This document shows positions 14,746-25,100 of a DNA stretch of 64,000 bases, one piece after another. Origin of the DNA: PSRJ01 sp963825305 (GTDB lineage: Bacteria > Acidobacteriota > Terriglobia > Bryobacterales > Bryobacteraceae); contig CAWGTA010000007.1 in the NCBI GenBank assembly GCA_963825305.1, positions 186,001 through 250,000 of the forward strand, in the 5' to 3' direction. A program made the position numbers and the translations under genes. The stretch's first letter is position 1; each line of letters opens with the position of its first letter. Under the pieces are notes generated by a model that did no database searches, was not told where the DNA came from, and saw only the letters and a list, made by a program, of their open reading frames with translations.

Positions 14746-17547
14746 TTAGCGTGGGTTCAGTTCGACAGCTTGAAGATAACCTTCCAGGGACTGCAGCGCG
14801 CGTCCCATGCGCTCCAGATCGTGCGCCATGGCGGCCTGCTCGAGCAAGCGCGCCCGCTCGGTGAGAGGCGGAAATCCGTAGGAGGTCCCCGTGCCCTTGA
14901 TGTCGTGCGCCATGCGCTGGACGCGGTCGTATTCACCGCTCTCGACCGAAACGCGCAGCCCCGCCAGCCCTTCCTTTCGCCGTTCGAGGTAGCCCCGCGA
15001 CAGCTCTTCGAAGCCCTCGGGTGCGGTTACTACAATGCGGCGCGACAGGGGATCCCGGACGTAGGTTGCCAGGGCGGCGAGCAGTCGATCGCGTTGAATC
15101 GGCTTGGTGAGGTGGGCGGTGCATCCCGCCTGCATGCTTTTTTCCCTCTCGCTCGAAAGCGCGTGCGCCGTGAGAGCCAGGATGGGCATGGGGGGCTTTT
15201 GGCTTTCCGCTTCCCACAGGCGAATGATGCGAGTTGCCGTATGCCCGTCGAGGACAGGCATCTGGACGTCCATCAGGACCAGATCGTACGCGCCGGCCTG
15301 GACTTTCCGCAGGGCGTCCGCGCCGTTGTCGGCGACGTCAATGGAGTATATAGACCCTTTCAAGAACTCGCGCATGACAAACACGTTGTCGCTGGAGTCA
15401 TCCACCAGGAGGATGCGGGGAGCCCACCCGTCCGGTTCGCCAGCCGGAGCTTCCGGGTTTTGGCCGGGCCTGGTGACGGCCGTGGGGTCACAGCCACCCG
15501 GGCATTGGGCGGGAAACTCGAAGGGGAGTGTGAAGGAGAATGTGCTGCCGCGGCCAACCTCACTCTCCACCCAGATTCGCCCGCTCATCAACTCCACCAA
15601 CTGCCGGCTGATGGCGAGGCCCAGCCCCGTGCCGCCGTACTTTCGCGTGATGGAGGAGTCGGCCTGCGTGAAAGACTCGAAGATGAGCGCTTGGTTCTCA
15701 ATCGGAATTCCGATTCCCGTATCGCTCACGGAGAAGGTCAGCGTCCCGTCGCCCGGCCGAATCGACAATGTCACCGAACCCGTCTCGGAAAACTTGATGG
15801 CGTTTCCGATGAGATTGAGCAGAATCTGGCGCAACCGGTCCGGATCGCCGATCAGGTGAATCGGGACGTCTTCGGCGAGTTCAAACACCAGCCGTAATCC
15901 GCGCGCGTCCGCCCGCGACCGCATGACCGACAAGACGCTTTCGATGGCCGCCGGGAGATCGAACTGGACGCGTTGAATCTGAAGTTTGCCGGCTTCGACC
16001 GCCGACAGGTCGAGCACGTCGTTGATGACCGTCAGCAGGGCTTCGCTGGCTTTACGGAGCATCCGCACATACTCGCGCTGAGCCGTAGGCACCCCCGAGT
16101 CCCACAACAGATCGGCGAGCCCCACAATCACGTTCATAGGGGTGCGGATTTCGTGGCTCATCATGGCCAGAAATTCGCTCTTCGCCCGGCTGGCCTGCTG
16201 GGCGCGCAGGGCCTGCTGGTTGGCTTCGGCGGTGCGTTCCGCCACGCGGCGCTCCAATTCAGCCTCGGCCTGCTTATGCTCTTCGATATCGGTGCAAGCG
16301 CCCACCCATTGGCCGATGCGGCCCTGGCCGTCGAGCATGGGGGTGGCGCGCGTAAGATGCCAGCGGTATTGGCCGTCGGCGCGACGGATGCGGGACTCCG
16401 CTTCGAAGGCCTGGCCGGCAGCTACGGAAACCGCCCAGGCTAACGAAAAAATTGCGTGGTCGGCGGGGTGCACCGCCGCCTGCCACCCCCGATTGCGTGC
16501 CGCCTGCGGGGTCTGGCCGGTATATGCGAGCCAGCCGCGGTTGTGATAGTCGGTGAGCCCGTCCGGCGTAGCCGTGAACACCATTTGCGGGATTGCGTCG
16601 GCCAGGAAGCGGTACCGGTCATGACTTTGCTGCAGGGCCGCTTCGGCCTTCTTACGCTCTGAGATGTCTTCGATGACGCCGAGCACATATTGGGGCGCTC
16701 CCGCGCGGTCCCGCACCAGAGACGCCGTAAATCCGACCCACACGCTGGCGCCGTCCTTGCGGAGAAAGCGTTTTTCGCGCGAGTAACCCTGGACCGCGCC
16801 GTCGATCAATGCGCGCATGTTGCCGGTGTCGGTGGCCACATCATCGGGATGCGTGATCTCCGAAAAAGAACGGCCGGCCAGCTCCTCCTGACTGTATCCG
16901 ACGATCTCGCACAATTTTTGATTGACGATCTGGAAGCGTCCGGAGAGATCGAGGTGCGCGATGCCGGCGGGCGCCTGTTCGAGGGTGGCGCGGAACCGCT
17001 GCTCGCTCTCGCGCAACGCCGCCTCGGCGCGCCGCTGCCCCGTTACGTTGCGAATCACGACCACCCCGCCAGTCAGAATGCCTTCCGTGATGACCGGGGC
17101 ACTCGAACAGACCACGTCCACAGGCATGCCATCCTTGTGGAACATGACCGCCTCATAGTAAGGTTCCGGTAGTGCCGAACCCGCCCGGACATCACACATC
17201 GCGTGGGGACAGGGTTGGTCGCGATCGCAAGAGCACCGGAGCAGATCGCGCAGGCTGCTTCCCTTAAACTCGTCCAAGCTCCACCCGAACGCCTTCTCGG
17301 CGGCTGGATTGGCGTACATCACCCGGCTGGCAGCATCCAGCAGAAGCAACGAATCGATTGCATGTGTCGCGATGGTTCTGGTCAGGTCGTTGACAATCAG
17401 GGAGTGGCCTCTCTCTCTTCTATATCGGCGCTGATCCGCAATCTTTGAGAGGAATCGGGTAGGGGACAGTTTCCGGAATGGGGTTGTTCGCCGACCTGCC
17501 AACTCGAGGAGTTGGCAAAGACAAGCGGACATGTCGGTACAATTCAT
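14746..17547 (-). CDS. Hybrid histidine kinase, three PAS domains, receiver and Hpt
   Basis: This large soluble sensor (933 residues from the ATG at 17547; up to 944 from a GTG at 17580) has no membrane segment. Domains in 944-residue numbering: PAS at about 65-185 with a Cys cluster (CSCDRDQPCPHAMC), PAS/PAC at 195-312, PAS/PAC at 318-437, a short coiled linker, HisKA with phospho-His476 in MMSHEIRTP, HATPase (N box LNLIGNAIKF, G boxes DTGIGIP and GGTGLGLAIS), a receiver with ILLVDDSSDN and LVLMDVQMPVLDG, and a C-terminal Hpt domain with AHDIKGTG. All phosphorelay residues look intact. The true start is uncertain; a CTG at 17400 also has a good ribosome-binding site. The phosphoryl group probably goes to the receiver-ATPase just downstream. 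Confidence 0.88.
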   Translation of the reverse strand: MNCTDMSACLCQLLELAGRRTTPFRKLSPTRFLSKIADQRRYRRERGHSLIVNDLTRTIATHAIDSLLLLDAASRVMYANPAAEKAFGWSLDEFKGSSLRDLLRCSCDRDQPCPHAMCDVRAGSALPEPYYEAVMFHKDGMPVDVVCSSAPVITEGILTGGVVVIRNVTGQRRAEAALRESEQRFRATLEQAPAGIAHLDLSGRFQIVNQKLCEIVGYSQEELAGRSFSEITHPDDVATDTGNMRALIDGAVQGYSREKRFLRKDGASVWVGFTASLVRDRAGAPQYVLGVIEDISERKKAEAALQQSHDRYRFLADAIPQMVFTATPDGLTDYHNRGWLAYTGQTPQAARNRGWQAAVHPADHAIFSLAWAVSVAAGQAFEAESRIRRADGQYRWHLTRATPMLDGQGRIGQWVGACTDIEEHKQAEAELERRVAERTAEANQQALRAQQASRAKSEFLAMMSHEIRTPMNVIVGLADLLWDSGVPTAQREYVRMLRKASEALLTVINDVLDLSAVEAGKLQIQRVQFDLPAAIESVLSVMRSRADARGLRLVFELAEDVPIHLIGDPDRLRQILLNLIGNAIKFSETGSVTLSIRPGDGTLTFSVSDTGIGIPIENQALIFESFTQADSSITRKYGGTGLGLAISRQLVELMSGRIWVESEVGRGSTFSFTLPFEFPAQCPGGCDPTAVTRPGQNPEAPAGEPDGWAPRILLVDDSSDNVFVMREFLKGSIYSIDVADNGADALRKVQAGAYDLVLMDVQMPVLDGHTATRIIRLWEAESQKPPMPILALTAHALSSEREKSMQAGCTAHLTKPIQRDRLLAALATYVRDPLSRRIVVTAPEGFEELSRGYLERRKEGLAGLRVSVESGEYDRVQRMAHDIKGTGTSYGFPPLTERARLLEQAAMAHDLERMGRALQSLEGYLQAVELNPR

Positions 17548-17737
17548 ACCGAGTCTGCTCCGTCTGGGTGACGGCAACACCGGACCGCACGGGTTTGATA
17601 GTGAGAGGTAGACGTTACTAACCGAGTAAGTCGGGCTACAGATTCACTAGCCCCGGAAGCCGAATTAGGGCCGCGCGCGATATTATAAGAAGTCTATCCA
17701 ACGTCTTAGCACCTAAACCGAAAACGAGGAAACCCAC

Positions 17738-18295
17738 ATGTCCGACCTGACGCGTGAGGAGGGCCGCAAGCGGATAGAGCAGGAAGATAATCTGATCAAT
17801 CACCGCGTTTCATGGTTGATCGGTTCTCAATCATTCTTGCTCACAGCATTTGTGCTGCTCAGAAATAGTCCCAGCTATTACCCCGGAAGCCAAACTCAGG
17901 TATTGCTAACACCCACATATCTCGTACAAAGTTATCTGCTCGTCTATGTCATCATTATTGCCGGCTTTTTGATCGCAATTTGCACGAGCATGGGAGTGTT
18001 CGCTGCTTTTGTGGCTATCTCCAGTTGGAGAAGGAAGGTCAAGCCATTAGACAGGGAATTCCTGACATCGCATGCGGCGTTGGCACATCTTGGAGGCCTG
18101 GCTGCGGTCCTCCCCGGACCTGTACTCGCCTCGATATGGGTTCTGTTATTCGTCACGGAATGGCCTGGCTTGTCGAAATACTTGAGCCCCTTCTACATTT
18201 TTGCGCCCCTTATAGTCGTCGCCGCCACCTTTCTGGTGTGGTTGTTATATACGCTCGTCTCTTACCGTTTAAGACTGTCTATCGAACCGGGTTGA
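17738..18295 (+). CDS. Uncharacterised four-helix membrane protein
   Basis: The 185-residue protein starts with a charged segment (TREEGRKRIEQEDNLINHRV), then shows four hydrophobic helices at about 26-44, 64-95, 110-137 and 147-171. The start has AGGA eight bases upstream. I do not recognise a family. The pattern of an N-terminal amphipathic stretch with an INHR-W motif followed by paired helices is seen in small bacterial membrane proteins of unknown role. It stands alone between the kinase and the MFS gene. Confidence 0.65.
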   Translation: MSDLTREEGRKRIEQEDNLINHRVSWLIGSQSFLLTAFVLLRNSPSYYPGSQTQVLLTPTYLVQSYLLVYVIIIAGFLIAICTSMGVFAAFVAISSWRRKVKPLDREFLTSHAALAHLGGLAAVLPGPVLASIWVLLFVTEWPGLSKYLSPFYIFAPLIVVAATFLVWLLYTLVSYRLRLSIEPG

Positions 18296-18423
18296 CGAAT
18301 AGCTGCAGGCTTTAGTCACCCCGCTCTGCACGGTACGAATTCACGGTTAGCCGTACGGCCTCCGTTCCAAGCGTCCGGAAGGTGCCAAATCCGGGCCTGG
18401 CCCGCTACCGAAGCAATCCCGAA

Positions 18424-19659
18424 TCACCCCACCGCCACGCGCCCGGGCGCCTTCCGCAACTCCGGAAACAACCACGTCCACAGCGCTACTACCACGATGG
18501 TGCCGATGCCTCCCAGCACCACCGCCGGAACCGTGCCGAACCACTGCGCCGTGATCCCCGATTCGAACTGGCCCACCTCGTTGGACGCGCCGATGAACAC
18601 CATGTTCACCGCGCTGACCCGGCCGCGCATGTGATCCGGCGTATTGAGCTGCACCATGGTGGACCGCACCACCACGCTCACCATGTCGCACGCGCCCGTC
18701 AGCGCCAGGGCCACCAGCGAGAGCGCCACGCTGTGCGACAGTCCGAACAGTATAGTGAACACGCCGAAGCCGCACACGCAGCAGAGCATCACGGTTCCCT
18801 GCTTTTTGCCCAGAGGCCGGTGCGCCAGGAGGAGTGCCGTCAAGATCGCGCCCACTCCTGGCGCGCTGCGCAGGATGCCGAGCCCCGTGGCGCCCACCGC
18901 CAGAATCTCGCGCGCATATACCGGCAGCAGCGCCACCGCTCCGCCCAGCAGTACGGCAAACAGATCGAGCGAAATGGCCCCCAGCACGAACTTGTTTTTC
19001 CAAATGTAGCGGAGGCCCTCCCCCACCATTTGCGGCGCAGCAGCCTGACGCGGCCGTTGGACAACCAGCTTCATATCGATGCGCGAATACAGGAGGAAAG
19101 CGGCCAGGTAGGATACCGCCGCGAGGCCATACACAGGCAGCGGGTTAGCGGCCACGCCATAGATTAAGCCTCCGGCCACGGGACCGAGAATGGTGGCGGC
19201 CTGGAACCACGAAGATCCCCACGCGATGGCGTTGGCGAAGTGGGTTTCGGAAACCAGCGAAGGCAGTAGCGCCTGGCTGGCGGGCATGCTGAACGCGCGC
19301 GCGGTGCCGTTGAGCAGCAGCACCAGGTAGATGGGATAGATCGCCGTGATGCCGCGCACTGTGAACACGAACAGGAGTACCGACACCAGAGCGTAGCCGG
19401 CGGCGCAGGTTTGGAGGATGCGCTTGCGCGGAAAACGGTCGGCTGCGTGTCCCGCGAAAAGAAACAGCAGAATGCCCGGAAGAAATTGCGCCAACCCCAC
19501 CAGCCCGAGATCCAGTGGGCGATGCGTCAGCCCGTAAATCTGCCACCCCACCGCCACGGCCTGCATCTCCGAAGCCAGCACCGAGAGTACGCGCGCCCCG
19601 GCGTGGCGCAGGAAATTGGGATAGCGGAGCGCCACCCGCGAGTCGGAGGGTTGGGACAT
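18424..19659 (-). CDS. MFS transporter (EntS-like exporter family)
   Basis: This is a 12-helix major facilitator of about 410 residues. The N-terminal part resembles the enterobactin-exporter/macrolide-efflux group: RYPNFLRHAGARVLSVLASEM, the GWQIYGLTHRPLDLGLVGL stretch and the loop 2-3 motif GHAADRFPRKR. A second copy-like motif is less clear (LAHRPLGKKQG between helices 8 and 9). The start could be 19686 or 19659; I chose the latter from family length. It is divergent from the yceH gene with a 44-base gap. The substrate is unknown and there are no siderophore genes nearby. Confidence 0.82.
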   Translation of the reverse strand: MSQPSDSRVALRYPNFLRHAGARVLSVLASEMQAVAVGWQIYGLTHRPLDLGLVGLAQFLPGILLFLFAGHAADRFPRKRILQTCAAGYALVSVLLFVFTVRGITAIYPIYLVLLLNGTARAFSMPASQALLPSLVSETHFANAIAWGSSWFQAATILGPVAGGLIYGVAANPLPVYGLAAVSYLAAFLLYSRIDMKLVVQRPRQAAAPQMVGEGLRYIWKNKFVLGAISLDLFAVLLGGAVALLPVYAREILAVGATGLGILRSAPGVGAILTALLLAHRPLGKKQGTVMLCCVCGFGVFTILFGLSHSVALSLVALALTGACDMVSVVVRSTMVQLNTPDHMRGRVSAVNMVFIGASNEVGQFESGITAQWFGTVPAVVLGGIGTIVVVALWTWLFPELRKAPGRVAVG

Positions 19660-19703
19660 TTTAGGGCTAAACTGCCAGTTTCCCATGAACGTACACTGTA
19701 GAA

Positions 19704-20336
19704 ATGGACTGGCAGTTGGATGGGCCTGAGGCGCGCGTGCTGGGGGCGCTTCTGGAGAAGGAAATCGCGACCCCCGAATATTACCCGCTCTCGCTCAACG
19801 CGCTGGTGAATGCGTGCAATCAGAAATCCAACCGCGAGCCGGTGGTTTCGTACGACGAGGAAACCGTGGAGCAGGCCCTCGAGTCGCTGCGGCTCAAGCA
19901 GCTCGCGGTGCGGATCACCGGCCGCGACAGCCGCGTGCCCAAGCATGCCCAGCGCTTCACGGAGACGCTGAACCTGGGGCGGCGCGAGGCGGCCATCATT
20001 TGCGTACTGCTATTGCGTGGTCCGCAGACCGTGGGCGAGTTGCGAAGCCGCAGTGAGCGTCTGCACAACTTCGACGACCTGGAGTCGGTCGAGAACACGC
20101 TCCACCACCTGGCCGAATTGGGGATGGTGAAGAGGCTGGCGCGCCAGTCGGGTTCGCGGGAAGCGCGCTATGCGCATCTGCTCTCGGGCGACGTAGAGGT
20201 TGCCGAAGAGGCCGTGGCCGCAGCACTGGGGCCTGTGCCCCGTGTCCATGTTTCCGAAGAACGCATTGCCGCGCTGGAGCGGGACCTGGCCGCGCTGCGC
20301 AGCGAGTTCAACGATTTTCGCCGGAGGTTCGAATGA
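19704..20336 (+). CDS. YceH/DUF480 family protein
   Basis: This 210-residue protein matches DUF480 (YceH): ARVLGALLEKEIATPEYYPL, SLNALVNACNQKSNREPV, LRLKQLAVRITGRDSRVPKH and LLLRGPQTVGELRSRSERLH. It folds as two winged helices. A C-terminal coiled segment (EERIAALERDLAALRSEF) is present as in the family. The function of YceH is not settled. The stop overlaps the start of the metalloprotease gene by four bases (ATGA), so they are co-translated. Confidence 0.88.
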   Translation: MDWQLDGPEARVLGALLEKEIATPEYYPLSLNALVNACNQKSNREPVVSYDEETVEQALESLRLKQLAVRITGRDSRVPKHAQRFTETLNLGRREAAIICVLLLRGPQTVGELRSRSERLHNFDDLESVENTLHHLAELGMVKRLARQSGSREARYAHLLSGDVEVAEEAVAAALGPVPRVHVSEERIAALERDLAALRSEFNDFRRRFE

Positions 20337-20887
20337 GATTGCTGGCGCTCCTGCTGTTGGCGGCTGTAGCCGATGCCGCCACCTGGCACTACTGGGTGGA
20401 GCCGTGCACCAACCCCGAGACTGGTTGCCACATGGGCGATCCGGAACTGGCCGAGTGGGCGCTCGAAGCCTGGCAGGCCGCCACCGCCGGAAAGCTCACG
20501 TTCGAAAAATCGGCGGACGTGGAGAATGCGCAGATCCGCGTCTACTGGGCCAACGGCAACCAGGGCCTGTATGGCGAAGCACGTCCCATCATGGTGAACG
20601 GTATTCGTGGCGCGGCCGTGTATGTGTTGCCGCCGGCTGAGAATCGCCAGGATCCGCTATTGCGCGACACCATTGTGTATCTCACGTGTCTGCACGAAAC
20701 CGGCCACGCCTTAGGTTTGCAGCACACCGCCGCTTTCGCCGACATCATGTACAGCTTTCAATACGGCGGCGACATCCCCGAATATTTCGGCCGCTACCGC
20801 AGATTACTTTCCGCGCGCGGGGACATACGCAAACACGCCGGCATGTCGGCCGACGACCGCAAGCGGATTGGACAGATGTATCAATAG
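20333..20887 (+). CDS. Secreted matrixin-like zinc metalloprotease
   Basis: The 184-residue product has a short signal peptide (residues 1-16) and the metzincin zinc motif HETGHALGLQH (121-131), followed by a Met-turn candidate (Met139 in ADIMYSF). The three His and the catalytic Glu are all present. The mature enzyme is about 168 residues, the size of a bare catalytic domain with no propeptide cysteine switch. It is translationally coupled to yceH, which is an unusual partnership. The substrate is unknown. Confidence 0.8.
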   Translation: MRLLALLLLAAVADAATWHYWVEPCTNPETGCHMGDPELAEWALEAWQAATAGKLTFEKSADVENAQIRVYWANGNQGLYGEARPIMVNGIRGAAVYVLPPAENRQDPLLRDTIVYLTCLHETGHALGLQHTAAFADIMYSFQYGGDIPEYFGRYRRLLSARGDIRKHAGMSADDRKRIGQMYQ

Positions 20888-20888
20888 C

Positions 20889-20985
20889 TTTTAGCTGTCA
20901 GCGCTCAGCAGTCAGCTTAAGGCTGACGCGCGCCCGGGTTTTGGTTGCTGTAAGCTGATAGCTGATCGCTGAAAGCTGATAGCTA
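20889..20985. repeat. Heptamer repeat array (TCAGCNN units)
   Basis: The gap between the protease and esterase genes consists largely of seven-base units. On the minus strand the clearest run reads TCAGCTT, TCAGCGA, TCAGCTA, TCAGCTT. A second, more degenerate run lies just after the protease stop. The same unit is found at 8319-8342. No gene is visible here. Confidence 0.55.
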
Positions 20986-20987
20986 AC

Positions 20988-21947
20988 ATGTCCCTTCATC
21001 CCCAATGCAAAGCGCTCCTGGACCAAATGGCCGCCCTCGGCGGAAGGCCTATGGAAGAGATGACTCCGGTGGAGCTTCGGGCGAATCGCGCCGAGAGTGC
21101 CGCCGCTTTTCAGGCGCTGGCGGGCCCTGCGCCGCAGGTCGCGCGCGTGGAAGACCGCACCATCCCCGGCCCCGCGCAGCCCATCCCCATACGCGTCTAC
21201 TGGCCGGAAACCGGGCGCAAGCTTCCGGTGTTGGTCTACTTTCATGGCGGCGGCTGGGTCATCGGGAATCTCGATCAGGTGGATGCGCAATGCCGCGCGA
21301 TTGCCAACGGCGCGCAGTGCATCGTGGTGAACGTGGATTACCGGCTCGCCCCGGAGTACAAATTCCCGGCGGCCGTGGACGATGCCTACGCCGCTGTCCA
21401 ATACGTGTCCGAGCGTGCTGACGAGTTCAACGCGGACGCCAGCCGGATCGCGGTGGGCGGCGATAGCGCGGGAGGCAACCTGGCAACCGTGGTCTGCCTC
21501 ATGGCTCGCGACTGCAGCGGACCCAAGATCGCTTTCCAACTGCTGGTCTATCCGGTCACGGATTATGACGACAACCGGCCCTCGCAGGCGGAATTCGCCG
21601 ACGGGTATTTTCTGACGCGCTCCATGATGCGGTACTTCTGGGGCCATTATGTCTCCAGCCCCGAAGAAGGCCGCAGCCCCCACGCCTCGCCGCTGAATGC
21701 GAAAAGCCTGGAAGAGCTGCCGCCCGCCATGGTGATCACCGCCGAGTGCGACCCAATACGCGACCAGGGCGAGGCGTACGCCCGCCGGCTACAGGAGGCC
21801 GGGGTGCCCGTCACGGCCAAACGCTATGAGGGCGCCATCCACGTGTTCTTCAATTTGGGCGGCGTGATCGATTCGGGCAAGCAGGCGGTGGCCGACGCGG
21901 CCGCGGCCTTGCGCAAAGCTTTCTCCTCCGGTGCCGCCGCCGCGTAA
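20988..21947 (+). CDS. Alpha/beta hydrolase (hormone-sensitive-lipase-like esterase)
   Basis: This 319-residue esterase of the bacterial HSL/family IV group has the oxyanion-hole motif HGGG (86-89) and the nucleophile elbow GDSAGG with Ser160. The remaining triad residues are probably the Asp in AECDPIRDQG and the His in GAIHVF. NVDYRLAPE (115-123) is also typical. It lacks a signal peptide, so it is probably cytoplasmic and acts on short-chain esters or acylated small molecules. It stands alone between two repeat-containing gaps. Confidence 0.9.
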   Translation: MSLHPQCKALLDQMAALGGRPMEEMTPVELRANRAESAAAFQALAGPAPQVARVEDRTIPGPAQPIPIRVYWPETGRKLPVLVYFHGGGWVIGNLDQVDAQCRAIANGAQCIVVNVDYRLAPEYKFPAAVDDAYAAVQYVSERADEFNADASRIAVGGDSAGGNLATVVCLMARDCSGPKIAFQLLVYPVTDYDDNRPSQAEFADGYFLTRSMMRYFWGHYVSSPEEGRSPHASPLNAKSLEELPPAMVITAECDPIRDQGEAYARRLQEAGVPVTAKRYEGAIHVFFNLGGVIDSGKQAVADAAAALRKAFSSGAAAA

Positions 21948-21955
21948 TGCTGGCA

Positions 21956-22070
21956 GGGCATGCCTTTTAGAGTGACCTGCGCAGCCCACCGGCGACAAGG
22001 ATCGCCGGCGCTACGTAACGCTGGCGGTCCTTGCCGCCGGCTTGGGGCTGGGCAAGCTAAAGGCATGCCC
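21956..22070. repeat. Nested palindromic repeat element
   Basis: GGGCATGCCTTTTAG (21956-21970) is the near-perfect inverse of CTAAAGGCATGCCC (22057-22070). Inside lies a second imperfect inverted repeat of about 22 bases (CCGGCGACAAGGATCGCC against its partner GGCGGTCCTTGCCGCCGG). The inner sequence recurs at 30326-30421 and the outer GGGCANGCTAAAG module at 46431-46450. It looks like a dispersed REP-like or MITE-like unit. Confidence 0.65.
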
Positions 22071-22124
22071 CACGGGCCTATGAGAAGATAATGATTTGGT
22101 TTAGCTTCGCCCGGGACCCTGTAC

Positions 22125-25100
22125 GTGAACATCACCGAACTCTTCATCCGCCGCCCCGTGATGACTACGCTCATCATGATCGGCATCGTTCTGTTCGGGG
22201 TCACTGCCTATCGCTCGCTGCCCGTGAGCGACCTGCCCAACGTTGATTTCCCGACCCTCCAGGTGAACGCCGCGCTGCCCGGCGCCAATCCCGAAACCAT
22301 GGCCTCCGCGGTGGCGACGCCTCTCGAACGCCAGTTCTCCACGATCGCCGGTCTCGATTCGATGACTTCCACCAGCGCGTTGGGAACCACTTCCATCACG
22401 CTGCAGTTCGCGCTCGACCGATCGCTCGATGGCGCGGCGCAAGACGTCCAGGCCGCCATCACCACGGCCGGATCGCAGATGCCGCCCGGCATGCCGACGC
22501 CGCCCAACTTCAAGAAAGTCAACCCGGCCGATTCCGCCATCATGTACCTGGCGATGTACTCCTCCACGCTGCCGCTCTCTACAGTAGATGAGTACGCCGA
22601 GACGCTGGTGGCCCAGCGCATTTCCACCGTGAGCGGTGTGGCCCAGGTGCAGGTATTGGGCGCGCAGAAGTATGCGGTGCGCGCACAGCTCGACCCCAAC
22701 AAGCTGGCGGCGCACCACATCGGCATCGACGAAGTGCAGAACGCCTTGCAGCAGCACAACGTCAACCTGCCCACGGGAACGCTCTGGGGAGCCAACCAGG
22801 CATTCACAGTCGAAGCCACCGGTCAGCTCATGACCGCGGCCGCCTACGGGCCGGTGATCGTCGCCTATCGCAATGGGTCGCCCGTGCGGTTGGGCGAACT
22901 GGGCCGCGTCATCGACAGCGTGCAGAACGACAAGGCCGCCAGTTGGTTCAACACCACACGTGGAATTGCCCTGGCCGTGCAGCGGCAGCCCGGCACCAAT
23001 ACCGTGCAGATCGTGGACGCCATCAAGGAATTGCTGCCGCGCTTCCGCCAGGTAATGCCCCCCGCCGTTCGCCTGGATCTTATTTACGACCGCTCCCAGG
23101 CGGTTCGCGAATCGGTCAACGACGTCAAGTTCACCCTCCTGTTGACGGTGGCGTTGGTCGTGCTGGTCATCTTTCTTTTCCTCCGCAACCTCTCCGCCAC
23201 ACTGATTCCCAGCCTGGCCCTCCCGCTCTCGATCGTCGGAACCTTCGCCGCCATGTACCTGCTGGGCTACTCCATGGACAACCTGTCGCTCATGGCGCTC
23301 ACGCTCTCGGTCGGGTTCGTGGTGGACGATGCCATCGTGGTGCTGGAAAATATTGTGCGCCATATGGAAATGGGCAAGAGCCGGTTGCAGGCTGCGCTGG
23401 AGGGCTCGCGCGAAATTGCCTTCACGGTTCTCTCCATGACCGTGTCGCTGGCGGCGGTGTTCATTCCTGTGCTGTTTATGGGCGGCATTCTGGGAAGGCT
23501 GTTCCACGAGTTCGCCGTCACCATCGGTGTGTCGATCCTGATCTCAGGATTCGTCTCGCTGAGCCTCACGCCTATGCTGTGCAGTCGCTTCCTGCGGCCG
23601 CCCCGCGAATCGCACAACGCGCTCTTTCTGGCCTCCGAAAAGATCTTCGATGGCCTGCTGCACGCGTACGAGTGGACCCTTCGCGGCGTCATCCGCCACC
23701 GCGCCCTGACCATGCTGGTTGCTGCAGGCACGCTGGCCGCCACCGTGTACCTTTATGCCTTCGTGCCCAAGGGCTTCATTCCCAACCAGGACACTGGCCA
23801 GATATTCACCTTCACGGAAGCGGGGCAGGACGTCTCTTTCGACGCCATGGTGCGGGAACAGCAGCAGCTCGCTGAAATGTTCGGAAACAACCCCAACATC
23901 GAATCCTATTTTTCGATGGTGGGCGCTAATAACGGCTCCGCCAACAACGGGCGCATTTTTGCGACTTTGAAACCACGGCGCGAGCGCCCACAGACGGCAG
24001 ACCAGACCGTCAACCAGCTACGTCCCCGGCTGAATTCCGTGCCGGGCATCCGAGCCTATCCGCAGAATCCTCCGCTCATCCAGATCGGCGGGCAGTTGAC
24101 CAAGGGCGTCTACCAGTACACGCTGCAAGGTCTCGATCTCGACGAGCTGTATCGCGCGGCCACCTCTTTTGAGAAGGAGATGCACAGCATTCCCGGGCTG
24201 GTGGATGTCACCACCGACCTTCAGATTGCCAGCCCGCGCGTGGTGGTGGATATCGACCGCGACCGCGCTTCCAGCCTGGGCGTTACCCCGGACCAGGTGG
24301 AGAATGCGCTGTACGATGCCTACGGCGAACGCCAGGTCTCCACCATTTACACGCCTAGCAATCAGTATTGGGTGATGATGGAGCTGCTGCCCCAGTTCCA
24401 GCGCGATCCCGATGCCATGGGCCTGCTGTACGTTCGCTCGTCCAGTGGAACTCTCGTGCCGTTGAGCGAAGTGGCCCGGCTGAAACGCAGTGTGGCGCCG
24501 CTCACGGTAACGCACCTGGGGCAACTGCCGTCGGTCACGCTGTCCTTTAACCTCGCGCCCGGCGCTTCTTTGGGAGACGCCGTCGGAAAGGTCGAAGATC
24601 TAGCCCGGAACAATCTGCCCGCCACCATCACCACCAGTTTCCAGGGCGCTGCCGCGGCATTTCAATCCTCGCTCCAGGGCATGGGGATACTGCTGGCTAT
24701 GGCCATCTTGGTGATCTACCTGGTGCTCGGGATTCTGTACGAGAGCTTTATTCATCCGTTGACGATCCTCTCCGGTTTGCCCTCGGCCGGGCTGGGTGCG
24801 CTGGCCACGCTGCTGGTCTTCCATGACGAGCTCAACATCTATTCCTTCGTTGGCGTGATCATGCTCATCGGCATCGTGAAGAAGAACGCTATCATGATGA
24901 TCGATTTCGCCCTGGCTGCGCAGCGCACGCACGGCACGCTACCCTCGGAAGCAATCTACGAAGCCTGCCTGGTGCGTTTCCGGCCGATCATGATGACCAC
25001 CATGGCGGCTTTGATGGGCACGCTTGCCCATCGCTCTCGGCCTGGGCGCGGGATCGGAAGCGCGCCGCCCGCTCGGCCTGGCGGTAGTAGGAGGCCTGGC

